Notes: generated by a model from the sequence alone, not told the origin. A stretch of 64,000 nt of DNA from Leptasterias polaris (GCA_037783415.1 JAZGTN010000062.1:1403501-1467500); one strand, 5' to 3'; shown: positions 39,553-51,530, numbered from the stretch's first letter. Made by a program: numbers and translations.

Positions 39553-39825
39553 TTGCAGGGTCTGTAGCCAAAGAAACCAGTGGTAAGGAGTCATCCATGT
39601 AGAACCGAGGGCAGTGTAGGGAAAGTTTGTTCATTTAATATATGAAGAGTTTCCAGAAAATAGTAGGGATGCTTCATCTTCACTTTCCAACTCTGCATTT
39701 AAAAAAAAATTGCATCTTGTTAAAAAAAATATACAATCGGCTTTTTGTTTTGCATTGGAAATGCAGGAATTTATCAGTGTACATTGGCAGTCCTGATACC
39801 TTGTTTTTGTAATGTGGGCAGTCTT

Positions 39826-39950
39826 ACTGAAGGGCACCTCTATCAGGGAAGTTTTAAGTTTGTAATGGGACATTTCAAGGGGCACCAAGGCAATGACCAT
39901 GGGCACAGAAGCAACTGCTTCCATTGCCTCTGTTTAGTAGTGGCCCTACA
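39826..39950 (+). repeat. Uninterrupted copy of the GGGCACCTCTAT repeat
   Basis: GAAGGGCACCTCTATCAGGG through CAATGACCATGGGC. Same family as 3240-3540 and 54340-54570 (inverted). Confidence 0.55.
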
Positions 39951-40660
39951 TGGTTTAGAGTTGGGCATTGTTACAAGATTGTGACAAGATACAGGATTTC
40001 TTTCCCTTTTATTTCAAAATGTATTTAATGAGCTAGCATTTTCCAGGTTCGTTGGTCTTTGAAGTCCAATTATTACATGCCTGCCAATTGTTCAGATTTA
40101 GTTGGAATTGTCCAGATTTTTGAGATTACAGGCCGCACAAAATCAGAACATTCCTATTTCTGACAGCAATGAGCAAGACCAAAAAGCTCTGTCAAAAGAG
40201 GGTGCCATATGCTTGCGACAGTAGAGATTCTTGGGGGAAACAGTGATTTTTGTACATTGTTTTAAATACTACATCGTTTGTATGTGTACATGTAATTCGC
40301 ACGACTTCTTCCATCACTATCTGTGCACTCGTAAAACTGGTGTTCCTATTTCTGAGGTTTCAATGTTGGCAGGTATGTTATGAGTTATCAAACAAGCACG
40401 AGTGGAAAATGGAAAAATATAGCGCTTCTGCGTCCCATATCAAACGTCCCACTCAGATTAATGCAATTTGCAGTCCTGGGACAGCTGTACGTTTCGCATA
40501 TACTTGGCTTTAAATAACACAACACGCAGAGTAAGAACAGCACAATACGCAGGGTGTGATAATGGTCATGTGATATAATAGGTTTGTATCACACCTCTTG
40601 TTATTATGAGTCAACCAATCAGAATTGAGGATTCATATTGGCTTGAAGATAATAACTTCT
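39951..40660. other. Intergenic, nothing recognised
   Basis: No gene. An inverted pair GTGATATAATAGG / TATCACACCTCTTG lies near 40570-40600. Confidence 0.4.
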
Positions 40661-40662
40661 GT

Positions 40663-41035
40663 CATTCTTGACTCAAGCTCTGGTGTCTGATCAGCAGAGT
40701 GTGGGTTCAAGTCCTGGTCATGACACTTGTGTCCTTAAGCAAGACACTTAACCATTATTGCTTTGTCCTTCGGATGGGATCTAAAGCTGTTGATCCCGTG
40801 TGTTGTGTAATGCATGTAAAAGAACCCAGTGCACTTATCGAAAAGAGAATGGGTTCGCCCCGGTGTTCCTGGTTTGATTGGCTGCATATTGGGCCACAGC
40901 ACCTTGTAAACCACTATATGGTGCTATCTAACACTCTAAAGGAACAAGGTCTCATACTTCAAAACGTAGCTCCACATACCTTGCAAGATAAATTCTGTAA
41001 CGCTTTGAAACGTAGTATTAAGTGGGGTATAAATG
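40663..41035 (+). mobile_element. tRNA(Ser/Leu)-like SINE, family A, long copy
   Basis: CTGATCAGCAGAGTGTGGG, box B GGGTTCAAGTCC, GACACTTGTGTCCTTAAGC, then the long body with AGAACCCAGTGCACTTATCG and GCACCTTGTAAACCACTA. Box A is decayed. One of the longest copies here. Confidence 0.8.
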
Positions 41036-41160
41036 TTAATGTATTATTTATTATTATGTTTGATTTCTTCCATGATTGTGATACTCATCTTCAAAGTCTG
41101 TATGTTCATCATTGGCACCTTTGTGGTCAATGTGTACATTTTATGTCTATTTACTAGTGA

Positions 41161-41500
41161 CGTGTTGTGGGAAGGATTCTAGAGCCTCAAACTCAAGTTC
41201 TCTTGGTTGTGTCATTGAGGTGTGGGTTTGAATACCGGTCGTGACATTTGTGTCCTTCAGTCTTACCTTTAATTGCTTCTCATCACCCAGGAGTAAATGG
41301 GCACCTGCAAGGGTAGAGATTGTTGTTGATGTGTATGATTAGTAACCTTTGCCCCACTTTGGTTGACAGTGCTGCATACTCCCAATGAGTTTACATGACT
41401 TCAGGGAAGCTTAGGGCCCTATGACCAGGGATAATACTTTTGTAAGGCACTTTGAGGGACTCATCTGGCTTGAAAAAGCACATAATAAATACAAACTTTG
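41161..41500 (+). mobile_element. SINE family A variant with the second body type
   Basis: Head with GTGTGGGTTTGAATACC and GACATTTGTGTCCTTCAG, then GGAGTAAATGGGCACCTGCA and GGCACTTTGAGGGACTCA. The body corresponds to that of 36105-36416. Confidence 0.65.
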
Positions 41501-41607
41501 ATATTATTTTTAGTACTTTTAATTATTATTATTATTATTATTTTATTTTAAGAATAAGCTAAATATAATTGAATGAAGAAACATATTTTAGTAAAAGTTA
41601 TGGCATG

Positions 41608-42010
41608 GTGTGTCAGGGCTGAGCAGTCAATCTCACTGGACTCAAGCTGCTGTGTTTCTGATCAGCATAGTGTGGGTTCGAATCCCGGTCTTGACACTTG
41701 TGTCCTTAAGCAAGACACTTAACAATTATTGCTTCATCATTCGGATTGGATGTAAAACTGTTAGTTCCGTGTGTTGTGTAATGCATGTAAATGCACTCAG
41801 TTACACTTATCACTAAGAGAAAGGGGTATGACTCTGTGTTTCCGGCAGTGGCTGCTGGATGCGCCAAAGCACCTTGTAAACCCGTATAAGATGTTACATA
41901 TTAATGGGTCTCATAATTCAAAAAATTTATAAAAAGTCTGGAAATAAAAATGATAAGCACTTTGAGACATCCTGTAGATAAAGAGCTATATAAAAACTAG
42001 TTGTTATTTT
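41608..42010 (+). mobile_element. tRNA(Ser/Leu)-like SINE, family A
   Basis: GGGCTGAGCAGTCAATCTC (box A side), GGGTTCGAATCCCGGTC (box B), ACACTTGTGTCCTTAAGC, then the body ending CACTTTGAGACATCCTG and GCTATATAAAAAC. Three SINEs in a row (40663, 41161, 41608) in the same orientation. Confidence 0.78.
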
Positions 42011-44119
42011 TGTTTATTATTATGTACATGTATCAGGCTAGCAGTAGACAGAAATAAAGAAAGGAGTGGTTTCAAACTGCTTACCAACCTAAGGACCTGT
42101 AGTTTATGTAAACTAGTATAGCTATTGACCTTTATATACACTTTACTCTAGGTTTCTAATCTATAGTGCTCTCTCTCTCTTCTGAAAGTACATACTGAGT
42201 GAAAGGCCTCACACAAACAGCCTGAGTCCTAGATTTAAATGTCAAGAAAGCCATTCACTTTCAAACCGCTTAGGTAACGAACATGCATCACCGCCGTACC
42301 AATAAATAACAATATCCGCCGAAGTGCCAAAAACAGCAATATGTTGTTATTATCAAGACCTCAATTTTCATCTTCTCGAGGCTGCTGCAAAGGGCCTTCT
42401 GGTAATTAAGGTCATTTTATCCTGTCCACATGTGAAGAATGTAACCACCAGGGAAGGAAGGATGTAGATTGCAAGGTTGCTCATTCCACATCCAGCGATT
42501 CTTAAACATTCCACCGTTGTGATTGCTGATAAAAATTGCGGGGCGGGTTTCTTTTTTTCTCTTGGTGGATGCTTTCCGACCTCATTTTCTCGCCGCAGTC
42601 AAGAGGAATCTCAGGAGGATGCCTGTGTATCTTTCCTTGAATCTCGATGTTCACTTGAGTGCAGGCGTAATAAGGGAAGGTACATGCCCCTCTGCTCGAT
42701 GATACTTCTATGTGTCTCCCGTCCTTTTCTTTATCGTCAACATTGTCTATTTGAGGTTGTTCACCTGCATCTCAAGATGCCATGCTCTCCTTGTCTGATT
42801 ATACTCAAGAAGTTTGTGGGAAGATAGAACACAGCATTGATTACTCCTGGGTTAAATTAAGGCTGAACTTAATAGAGGCAATAGACACTTCTTATTAGTT
42901 GCAGATGTCTCTGACAGACTCTCCTCACCACAAGGTGTCAACAATAACTCTATTTCTAATTTCATATCTAACCGCAGGGCTTGAAATACCCACTGGACTG
43001 CCGACCAGTAAGTTTAGCACTTGGCCAGTGACCTCGCAACCAAACAATTTATTTTACGCAACATGACCTTTAAAAAACAGCCTTGGTTGAATGGCTACCC
43101 TCCATTAGTACAAGACTTCCTGCGGTTTAGTGTTTCACCAAACACATATTTTCGGTTTAATTCACCCGGCCAAAATGTCAGCAATCATGATAAAGAAAGG
43201 AATATTTTTAGGTCTTGTAAAAACTGTTTCTGATCCAGTGAAAGTACAGGGCTACTGAACTAGATTTTCATTAACTCCGAGTCCTGGCAGGGACTGGGTA
43301 AAAATCACCACAACTCATTAACGGTTTATTTACAGAGCTCTGAAATATGCAAGTGACTTTTAAAAGTAATTAGGAGAAACACAAGCCAGCCCAACACATG
43401 CCCAAAGGCAATGAATATTATTTGAGATTGTTTCACTACTAATGATTCTGAGCAGATGAATGTTTCAACAATGCAAGTTAAGCAAAACTTTGTTATTAAA
43501 TGCCAAACAAATTTACAAATTCAATGTACACTTATGTTTAATTTACACATATATATACACTTTTTATCATAGGCCTATGTGAATTAAACAGATGTAAGTT
43601 CAACTTGTTTGCAGTTTCATTTCAAACCATGCAGACACAATCAGAATCTACACACATTTGCACCATCGTACCGTTTTCAAGAGTACCTTAAATAATGACA
43701 TGTAATTTATTTTTGAGGGAGAACACAATTTCTTTCACACAGTCTTAACCATCAGATAGAGACTCTTTAGAGACCCCCCCCCCAAATAAAACATTCCAAG
43801 TCATCAAGCAAGCTTGATGATTTCAGCCAGATCAGATTTTTTTTGCAAATAGACTGTTGTTAACACTCTCATGGTATCCACTGGGTTTTAAACAGAGTAA
43901 CCTCCCAAAATTAGACTTTTCTTCAGGGTTTTCCCTTAACTTTTGTAGTAACTAGCTCAGCAGGAACAGTTATTTTTTATTTTACTAGTCCATTAGCTTC
44001 TTCACCAGTCCATACCTTGTACTAATAATAGACCACTTGGAGAGAATTTTGACTGGTCCTCAGGTGTTTTAACTGGCATTTGGCCAGCAAACCAGGGTTA
44101 AGGGAAAATGCAGCTTTTC
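42011..44119. other. Intergenic, no gene supported
   Basis: A 116-codon open frame at 42477-42827 has no recognisable domain or splice context and is not called. The stretches near 42975-43160 and 43925-44105 share ACTGGACTGCC/GGCCAGTGA/CTGGCATTTGGCCAG-type wording with 57915-57975 and may be a decayed repeat. Confidence 0.4.
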
Positions 44120-44466
44120 TTAAAGGCAGGATACACTTTTGGTAATTGTCAAAGACCAGGTTTGTTATTTTATATGCATAAAATAACAAACCTGTGCAAA
44201 TTTTGGCTCAATTGGTCATTGAAGTTGCAAGAAAATTATGAAAGAAAAAACACCCTTGTTGCATAGAATAGTGTGCTTTCAGATGCCTGAGAAAGGCTTC
44301 ATGCCTGAAGCCTTTCTCAGATTCAAATATTTGGGTACATAACTTCAAAGGGTGTCGTTTCTAACATTGTATTATAATATCAAAAGCTCTCCAGTGCTCT
44401 TTACCAAGTAAGTTTTGATGGTGATTAATTTTTGGAATAATTACCAAAGGTGTACACTCCCTTTAA
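44120..44466. mobile_element. MITE of the TTAAAGGCACTGG-type family, copy 2
   Basis: The left end TTAAAGGCAGGATACACTTT and right end GGTGTACACTCCCTTTAA are inverted, each next to TTGGTAATT / AATTACCAA. Inside are a perfect ATTTTATATGCATAAAAT-like palindrome and an inverted AGAAAGGCTTCATGCCTGAAG pair. Confidence 0.75.
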
Positions 44467-44527
44467 AAGCTATGTTTTAAAAGGGTACAATATGGTTTAA
44501 CCCTCCTTAGAGTGAGAACTGCATGTG

Positions 44528-45265
44528 AAGTGTCTTTGTGGAGTGGTTAAGCGCACCAGACTCCTCTGGTGCTCTGGTGTTATTAATCAGCAGAGTGTGG
44601 GTTCTAGTCCTGGTTGTGACATTTGTGTTCTTGAGCAAGATACTTTACCATAATTGCTTTGTCATTCAGTATGGACATTAAGCCGTATTTCCCGTGTACT
44701 ATCGTTGGTAGTGTATGTAAAAGATGGGCAGTCAGGTTGGTGTAGTGGTATCTTGCCTCGCCTTAAACCTCTGGGACATCGGTTCGCATGCCACCAGGGG
44801 CACGATGTGGATTGGGTTTTCAGTCCCTGCCTGCATTGCGTGTGTTTTCCCTGGAATAATTCTCTGGGGTTTTCCTCCCACATCTAAAACTGAAACTTCC
44901 TTCATTGTCATCTCTCCACAGGGTTCTTGGCTAGTATAGTGATTAAGGTCGCATTTCTGAGAGTCCTTGGCTTCACAACCAGAATTAATCAATGAAATGA
45001 AACCCAGAACACTTATCGTGAAAGAGCAGGGGTTATCCCTGGTGTTTCTAGCTTACATTGCAAGCACCCTTGTTTACAGGTTTCCTCAGGATTGTGAGCT
45101 ACAGTGATTAGGTTCACTAATTCCAGTAGTCCCACAGTTGTTTCTGCTGCTTTCGTGTTTAAGCATCCTTTTGTAAATTTTCATAGTTTCTGTAATTTGT
45201 ATTAATTTTCCTTGATAAGGGCTTTGAGACTCAACTCTTGTGTGAGAGGCTTAATAAAAGCTATA
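44528..45265 (+). mobile_element. SINE family A copy split by SINE family B
   Basis: The head GAGTGGTTAAGCGCACCAGA, CAGAGTGTGGGTTCTAGTCC and body run to GTATGTAAAAGAT, then stop; the body resumes at about 44999 with AACCCAGAACACTTATCG and ends at the AATAAAAGC tail near 45255. Confidence 0.8.
44722..44998 (+). mobile_element. SINE family B, copy 2, nested in SINE family A
   Basis: GGTTGGTGTAGTGGTATC (box A), CGGTTCGCATGCCACC (decayed box B), GATGTGGATTGGGTTTTCAG, and a tail of AATCAATGAAATGA. It gives a relative age: B moved after this A copy had landed. Confidence 0.8.
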
Positions 45266-45838
45266 AGTGTATTATTTTTATTATGAGGCATCCTTGGTTT
45301 TATTAACAGAAATATACAATAATAATACTAATGATAGAATTGCTATTCCCATATGTATTTTTCTCTTTGATGCTGTGCCCATATACTCCAACCATGAAAC
45401 TAAATGATAATTGACTTTGTCACATTTGCTCCCATCTACACTGCAGCTGAATACAGGCCTTTGGGTGTTACTTAAAGGTAGTGACATTGAATAACTGTGT
45501 GCCATTGACTGTAGAATGCAGAAAGTGATCTGCTTATTTTGACATGCTTTTATAGGGAACACACGTTCATGTGTTTTGTCTTAACCTTATTAGTCAAATT
45601 GCCAACAACTTCCATTTTATTTTATTTTTTCTCGGTATGCTTGTATTGTTCTCTGTGTCATACGGTATTTAAACAATGTTAAGGAAGAAAAACAAAAGCA
45701 GCAATTTCAAAGGCAGCAACAAGGCCAAGTTGAACAGCAATTCACTAAAGTTATAAACAAATGAAACACATATGCAAGTAGCTTAGTTCTGTTCAGTTTT
45801 ACCTAGCAGAACCACCAGCAAGCCAAAGTGTATGTATA
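45266..45838. other. Intergenic, nothing recognised
   Basis: No gene or repeat partner seen. Confidence 0.4.
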
Positions 45839-45960
45839 CTGGGTCCATTTTCATGGCATTGCTGGCATTAGAATTCTGCACCTACGGCCAATAGAATCAC
45901 ACGCTTTACTGGTCGCGCTGCAGCGCAGCATTAAGCAGTCTCATGAAATTGGGCCCAGCT
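45839..45960. mobile_element. MITE with GGGCCCAATTTCATGG-type ends, short copy
   Basis: The left CTGGGTCCATTTTCATGGCA and right CATGAAATTGGGCCCAG are inverted. Same family as 9663-9917. Confidence 0.65.
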
Positions 45961-46779
45961 TTGGATTAGTTCCCTTCTAATATGCACAAAGTGCTGAGAT
46001 AAATGTGTCGTGCAGTCCTTTTTTGTCTTGTCTGGAGTAAACAAGTGACGTAAGTTTCTGCCAAGTTCTACCTCCTTGCGTCACTTGTTGGACTTTCTCG
46101 TATACGTTTCTTGATTAATGACCTGTTAATAGGTACAATGCAGAGCAACGTGTCATGCATTTTATTTTGTAACAATCTCAGTAAGCTTTAGGATAAACTT
46201 GTGACATGAACATGCAGTTGTCTGTTTAAAAATGGCCCCCTGTTAACACTTGTTGAAAGGTATATTACTACATACATGTGTAGTAACGTTATATTTGTTA
46301 ATACTGAGAAATAAATCTGACTTATATGCAAGATCCAAGTACATAATGAATGTACACCCTGACCAAACATTAATCATTATGTTGTTTTCATGAAACCGTG
46401 CCCCCCCGTAATTTGATTAAATTTCTTCGGTTTGATTTAATGTTCGCTGATAACATGAGGATGGGAATTAACAGTCTCTTCGGTTGAAGAAAAACGACAC
46501 CTTCAAGAAAAAAGTTCAATTGTCAGGTGAAACTTGCCAGCGATGGGCCCAATCCACCTGTAGCGATGCTAAGCTCCATTATTATTACCATGTTAATTAT
46601 TCACCCTGCCCCCGTACTCATGGCAGCGATTTGTATAACAGTCCCATGTTTCCCCTTTCCATGAAATGCATTACCACCTGATACATGAAGTCATTACACA
46701 CCTGTCAGATGTTTTCATGAATCTAAGGTGTAAACAGTCGCGTGGCCTAGTATGAGTGCGCATCAACATGCTTAAGTCA

Positions 46780-46922
46780 GTCAGTGGGTCATGCTCTCAG
46801 CCGTATTGTCTCATAATACTGGGTTTTTTTAAAATTTCATGTGAGGTCTGTCAGTGGGTCATACTGTTACCCATATTGTCCGATAATATCAAGTAAAAAA
46901 AAAAAAAAATATCATGTGAGGT
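46780..46922 (+). repeat. Two-unit tandem repeat, 70-bp period
   Basis: TCAGTGGGTCAT at 46781 and 46851, each followed by TATTGTC, ATAATA and CATGTGAGGT. Just two copies. Confidence 0.6.
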
Positions 46923-47230
46923 ATGGTGGAAGGACAGTTGTAAGAGAGCTTGGTTGAAGTCGTTGAAGCAAGCTTGATTGATATTCTTTCCACTTTAATC
47001 TGATTTCTGATTTTTCTGCCCCAAAAAGGCTGTGGCCTGAAAAAAAAACTTTGTGCAATGTAGGTCAGCCTTTGTCCTCAGAATAAATATCATTATCGTC
47101 GGATAACATTCCGGTTTATATTATCAATGCAGAGATCCAATGTACAAAATATGTAATCAATGATACATGTCTTCTGCAATTCTGCCCTTTAAGGTTATAT
47201 CTTGGGCTCTCTAAATCAAGAAGTTGGGAG
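46923..47230. other. Intergenic, nothing recognised
   Basis: No gene seen. Confidence 0.4.
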
Positions 47231-47396
47231 TCTGGTCCGATTTCATAAAGCACTAAGATTCATCTTAAGATGAGTTGTCAGTATTTCATAGTGATTCGTA
47301 TTGTGATATATTACAATTTGCTTGCAGCCATTAAGAGTGACTCGCAGTTAAGATCGGTCTTAACTCCTTGTGGAATCGAGCCCAGAATGCTCACTT
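47231..47396. mobile_element. MITE with TCTGG(T/G)CCGATTTCATAA-type ends
   Basis: The left TCTGGTCCGATTTCATAAAG and right TGGAATCGAGCCCAGA are imperfect inverted copies. About 165 bp. Confidence 0.6.
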
Positions 47397-48000
47397 GCAA
47401 TAATTTTCCATTTTAGGAAAACAATGAGGGGTTAAATATTAAAAATGCATTGCATTTACGTGTAGCCCTGGGTTGTTATGAAACTTGAAATGCCCTAATG
47501 AAATTTGGAATTTCAAAGTCCCAAATATATGTAATTTTTATCATAAATACTTTATCAGAATACAACGATTTAGGCCTATAATATAATGTATGAACCTGCA
47601 CCAATTTAACATACTCAAAAGAGAAGGGAGGGGGAAACCCCTTCAACCATACATGCAGCTACTTATAAAACTAAACCAAACCTCTCTACACCAACCTTAA
47701 TTCCAGCCCTAATGCTACTCCCAGCCCAAACCAAATTGGAATCAAAAATTTCAATTCCATTCTCAAACCTACTTCAAGAGCTTCACATGTGTTAACTATT
47801 AGGTAAGCCTGGACAGTTAAATCTGGTTGCCATTCAGGTCTCGGGATTAATTGGAAGAGAGATTGAAGCTCAAGCAGTCTTGTTTCTAAGTTTGCCATCC
47901 CCTCTGACAGCATGCAAATAAATCAAGTGAGTTTATACAGTTACTGTATCCCAATGCAATTGTGTTGTCATGGTTGATGTATCACTCTTTTTCTCTACAG

Positions 48001-48023
48001 CTTATCTAAAGAGATGGCACAAG
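48001..48023 (+). CDS. Candidate micro-exon of an unrecognised second gene
   Basis: The strong acceptor CTCTTTTTCTCTACAG precedes 23 nt, then GTTAGC. In the frame that matches the next candidate exon it reads LSKEMAQ plus G. It is supported only by splice signals and phase. Another frame (YLKRWHK) is also open, so the reading could be wrong. Confidence 0.35.
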
Positions 48024-48302
48024 GTTAGCCTGGGGATCGAATGCAAGTCATCCAGTTTTCACGAAACTGTTCAAGACCAGAGTTGTTGTTGAGTCTTTTA
48101 ATTAGTTGGTTTACACGATGGAACACCTTTGCTTACTAATCAAATTAGGAATTAGAAATGTCAAAACAAACATAAACTATGTGTACCGGACTATATGAAC
48201 ACTTGCAGCATTTGTCGTTAATTTTTCCTTGCCATGAGTGTAAATTTGTGTAAAAGTTGTCCTCGGGAAGAATATGTGACATGTGAATCATGAGTAATTG
48301 TC

Positions 48303-48385
48303 AGTGTCGTGTCTGAGTTATGGTTGTTGAGTTCGAGTCCAAGTTTTGATGTGACTCAAGTAGAGGTCCAAGTCACAAAAAACAT
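48303..48385. repeat. TTGAC/GAGTC-type repeat, short piece
   Basis: GAGTTCGAGTCCAAG, GACTCAAGT and CCAAGTCAC units resemble the family at 27112-27290. Confidence 0.4.
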
Positions 48386-49034
48386 GACTTGTGTCAAACT
48401 TGAGTTCTGCTACATATGGATAAAACTGATGTGCAACACACTTTGTGATGGCAGGCTTAAAAACAAACAATTCCAGCAATGTACATGTAGTCAGCATAAA
48501 TTGGGTATAAAGCGGCATTGCAGGCTACAACACCTTTGAAATCTGCGTTTCAAAAATCTGCGTTTCAAAACAACTTTATCCGAGTTAACATGCACAAACA
48601 AAGTCAACAAACTAACAGGCATAAAACTCAACCACACAAAAGTTTTTATAAACACTGATCACCACACCTACAGGTGCTCACATTTTAAATAATAATAGCG
48701 TAACATTTATATAAGATACGCCTCATGACTTTTGATTACTTGGGGATCATCCAGACATCCTCTGCCCGGAAGACAAGAGCAAGTGCAAACATTTCTAAGA
48801 ATAATTGATTGTTAAACCAACTTTACATACAATGAACTGGTGAGTTGGCATGAGTTTTCCAATTCTTAAAGGGTAGTACATAACATGATGGTATGCACAA
48901 CATTGAGGTTTTTTAGGGTCCTAGAACTTTATTGCGCTTGAGGTTGGTGGCTCTATTTGTCTTTTCATTTTCATTTATTCATTAACATACTGTGGTACTA
49001 GCCTGTAAAATTTGCATTCTCTTAAAATGGCTTC

Positions 49035-49240
49035 TGCTTCCCAGGTTGTATCATAACTTTGGGTGTGATCCCTGGCTACATGGCAGTTAATGGTTGTATG
49101 GCTTCTGACTGTAACCCCTGAACAAAGATATTTACAAAATAGGGAGACTGCGAACTAAGGGCTAGATAGCTCAGTTTGTAGAGCGCAGGCACGTTGATCT
49201 AGAGGTTGTTGGTTCAAATCCTGCTCTATTCAATTTTTCT
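49035..49240 (+). mobile_element. tRNA-like cassette, copy 3
   Basis: The spacer GTGATCCCTGGCTACATGG, GAACAAAGATATTTACAAAA, then tRNA-like 49158-49230 (GGGCTAGATAGCTCAGTTTG; box B GGTTCAAATCC). Between two candidate exons of the second gene, so intronic if that gene is real. Confidence 0.65.
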
Positions 49241-49394
49241 TTGTTCAACCCCAAACTGTATACAATTATACCTTAACCTTTCTGGGCGGTTTGTAATGAT
49301 AATAATGTCATATTTCTTTGTTAATTTTCAATAAGACCAGACCTTGAAGAGACACAGCGATTCTCCACCCTTGGTAAATTATAAATACTTGCAG

Positions 49395-49480
49395 AACTTT
49401 ACAAAAAGCACCTTGAAAAACTACAATCAAATCCTGTGACCACTCAGCCAATCACCAAGCGTTCTATGGATGAATCAAAA
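49395..49480 (+). CDS. Candidate exon of an unrecognised second gene
   Basis: The acceptor AAATACTTGCAG and donor AAAA followed by GTACGT bound 86 nt. Only one of the three frames is open: two bases, then 28 codons starting LYKKHLEKLQSNP and ending KRSMDESK. Joined to the micro-exon at 48001 the split codon becomes GAA (Glu), giving a helical, charged run. It ends in phase 0. Confidence 0.42.
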
Positions 49481-50023
49481 GTACGTTTTGTTGTTTTTAG
49501 ATTTCTATTCAGGCTTTTCTTGTAACATTTACAAGAAACACACTTGTTAAATAAGAAGTCAAAGTTTCACCACAACAGAGGCACATCTTGTGGAAATGAC
49601 ACAACAACATAACATGTTTGTTACGATTTCAAGTGTGATGTCAAATGTCATATCCATTCCAAGTTAGCTTTGAGATTTACAATCCTCTTTTGAATCAAAT
49701 GGCTGCAAAAACTGTGTTGTGTGGCCCGTGCTTTTAATAAAAGCATGGTCCGTTGGGTTTTGCGGGGAAAACCTTCGTTTGATGAATTTATGATTAATTA
49801 ATGGAGATGTTCTTGTGCAAGTTTATTTTTAATTACTTCTTGATGAAGTGTGGAGATTAATGTGTGTTTATTTTGCGGTCTGGATCCGTTAAATAAACAT
49901 TGTAAATTACCATCAGCAACTTAAAGTACTTCAAAATGAGATCTAATGGAGAGCGTACATGTATACTGTTTTCATGAATGACTATAACGTGTGGCGATTT
50001 TCTTGTTAACTTTGTTTCTACAG

Positions 50024-50075
50024 CTGGTGGAAGTTACTCCAATAACAAGTTGCATCAGTACAGATTTAGCCTCAG
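50024..50075 (+). CDS. Candidate exon of an unrecognised second gene
   Basis: The acceptor TTTGTTTCTACAG and donor TCAG followed by GTAATT bound 52 nt. In phase with 49395-49480 it reads LVEVTPITSCISTDLAS plus one base. No domain recognised. The continuation is not found: 53582-53651 does not match its phase directly. Confidence 0.4.
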
Positions 50076-50438
50076 GTAATTATTAAAAAGATGCGTGCTG
50101 TATGACTTTTTCCGTACCTAATCAATACTGAATCAGCTGAAAATATATCAGTTACGTTACCCTTTTTGAAAAAAAAAAAATCATTTAAAATAATGCTCTT
50201 TGAGAATGCCCCCCCAAAACAGGTCTTGCTCACGAATGATGTAATATCACTGGTGGAGCAAGGAACTCAACCGATACATCTGAACTGTATTACTACCATA
50301 CAGGCACATTCTGGTGTGGGTTCACAAACTTCTCACCCCACCAGTGACATCATCTGTGATACATAATGAGCCAGGCTTGTTTTGTGGGCGTGCTCCGAGA
50401 ATATTAATTTAAATTTAAAAAGTTGGGGAAAAATTGAC

Positions 50439-50814
50439 TAAAAGGCACTGGACACGTTTGGTAATTACTCAAAATATATATTAGCATAAAAACTTACTTG
50501 GTAATGAGCAACGGAGAACTGTTGATAGTATAAAACATTGTGAGAAATGACTCCCTCTGAAGTAACGTAGTTTTTGAGAAAGAGGTAATTTCTCACTAAA
50601 ATAATAAAAGACTTCTGGCCAGAAGCCTTTTATTCCTATCTGAAAGCACACTAATTTGTACAACAAGGGTGTTTTTTCTGTTATCATTTTCTTGCAACTT
50701 CAATGACTAATTGAGCCCAAATGTTCACAAGCTCGTTATTTTATGCATATGTTGGGATACACCAAGTGAGAATACTGGTCTTTGACAATTACCAAACGTG
50801 TCCAGTGCCTTTAA
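50439..50814. mobile_element. MITE of the TTAAAGGCACTGG-type family, copy 3
   Basis: The left AAAGGCACTGGACACGTTTG and right CGTGTCCAGTGCC-TTTAA are inverted, next to GGTAATTACT / AATTACCAA. It has TTACTTGGTAATGAGCAACG and a central AAGACTTCTGGCCAGAAGCC palindrome. The best-preserved family member here. Confidence 0.8.
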
Positions 50815-51234
50815 TATACAGTGACCATTGTACTCCCTGTTGTCATTATTTCGCAAGCGGAAGACGATTTGGCTTAAATAGTTTTCCATTTCAACGTAAT
50901 GAACAAATTAATACAAAATGATTGAGGAGGGGCTCCAAAGTCTGTTCCAATGGATAGAGTCCTTATGAAAGGGGGGGGGGAAGTATGTCTCAAACCTCAC
51001 ATCAAAATGGTGTGAAATGTCATTTTATTTTTTGCTTCTTCAGGGCGCTATTTGAAACATGACATCATTGGATAACTGGTTAAATTAAAAAAATAATTTT
51101 GTGTTGAACAAAAACAAATTGACTAGAGCGGAACTTGAACAATTTGTTTATTTATTTTTATTTTATTAATTTTTTTTTTTTGGGGGGGCTTAACAAAAAA
51201 CAACAAAAATCCCTTTTCAATTCTAAATTGTTTT

Positions 51235-51530
51235 AAAAATTTACCCATTTAGTTTCCCTTGTAGTTTATAACTTGATATTTGAAATAAAAAGTTGTATCC
51301 GCCTGAGGTGATCTATCTCCTGCTGCTCCATCGTAAACATGGGTGTGATCCCTGGCTGTAGGGTAGTTACAGGTTGAATGGCTTCTGACTGGTACCCCCA
51401 AGCAAAAATATTCACAAAATAGGGAGACAGCCAACATAGGGCTAGATACATTAGCTCAGTTGGTAGAGTGCCGGCCTGTTAATCCGGAGGTCGCAGGTTC
51501 AAGTCCTGCTCTAGTCAATTTTTCTTTATT
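51235..51530 (+). mobile_element. tRNA-like cassette, copy 4
   Basis: The spacer TGATCCCTGGCTGTAGGG and GCAAAAATATTCACAAAATA precede a tRNA-like part at 51441-51516 with a small insertion (ACATT) after GGGCTAGAT, box A TAGCTCAGTTGG and box B GGTTCAAGTCC. An inverted scrap of the same cassette (TTGACTAGAGCGGAAC) lies at 51118-51133. Confidence 0.65.

Noticed and set aside
42477..42827. 116-codon open frame on the plus strand
   Set aside because: No motif, no supporting splice sites, no start context; compatible with chance.
47818..47926. Exon-like stretch on either strand just before 48001
   Set aside because: On the plus strand the open frame hits TAA before the donor; on the minus strand the donor would be GC. 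Phase does not fit the 48001 exon.
49341..49373. Possible exon starting ACCTTGAAGAG before 49395
   Set aside because: It would leave a 21-nt intron, too short to splice; the 48001 exon joins 49395 directly in phase.
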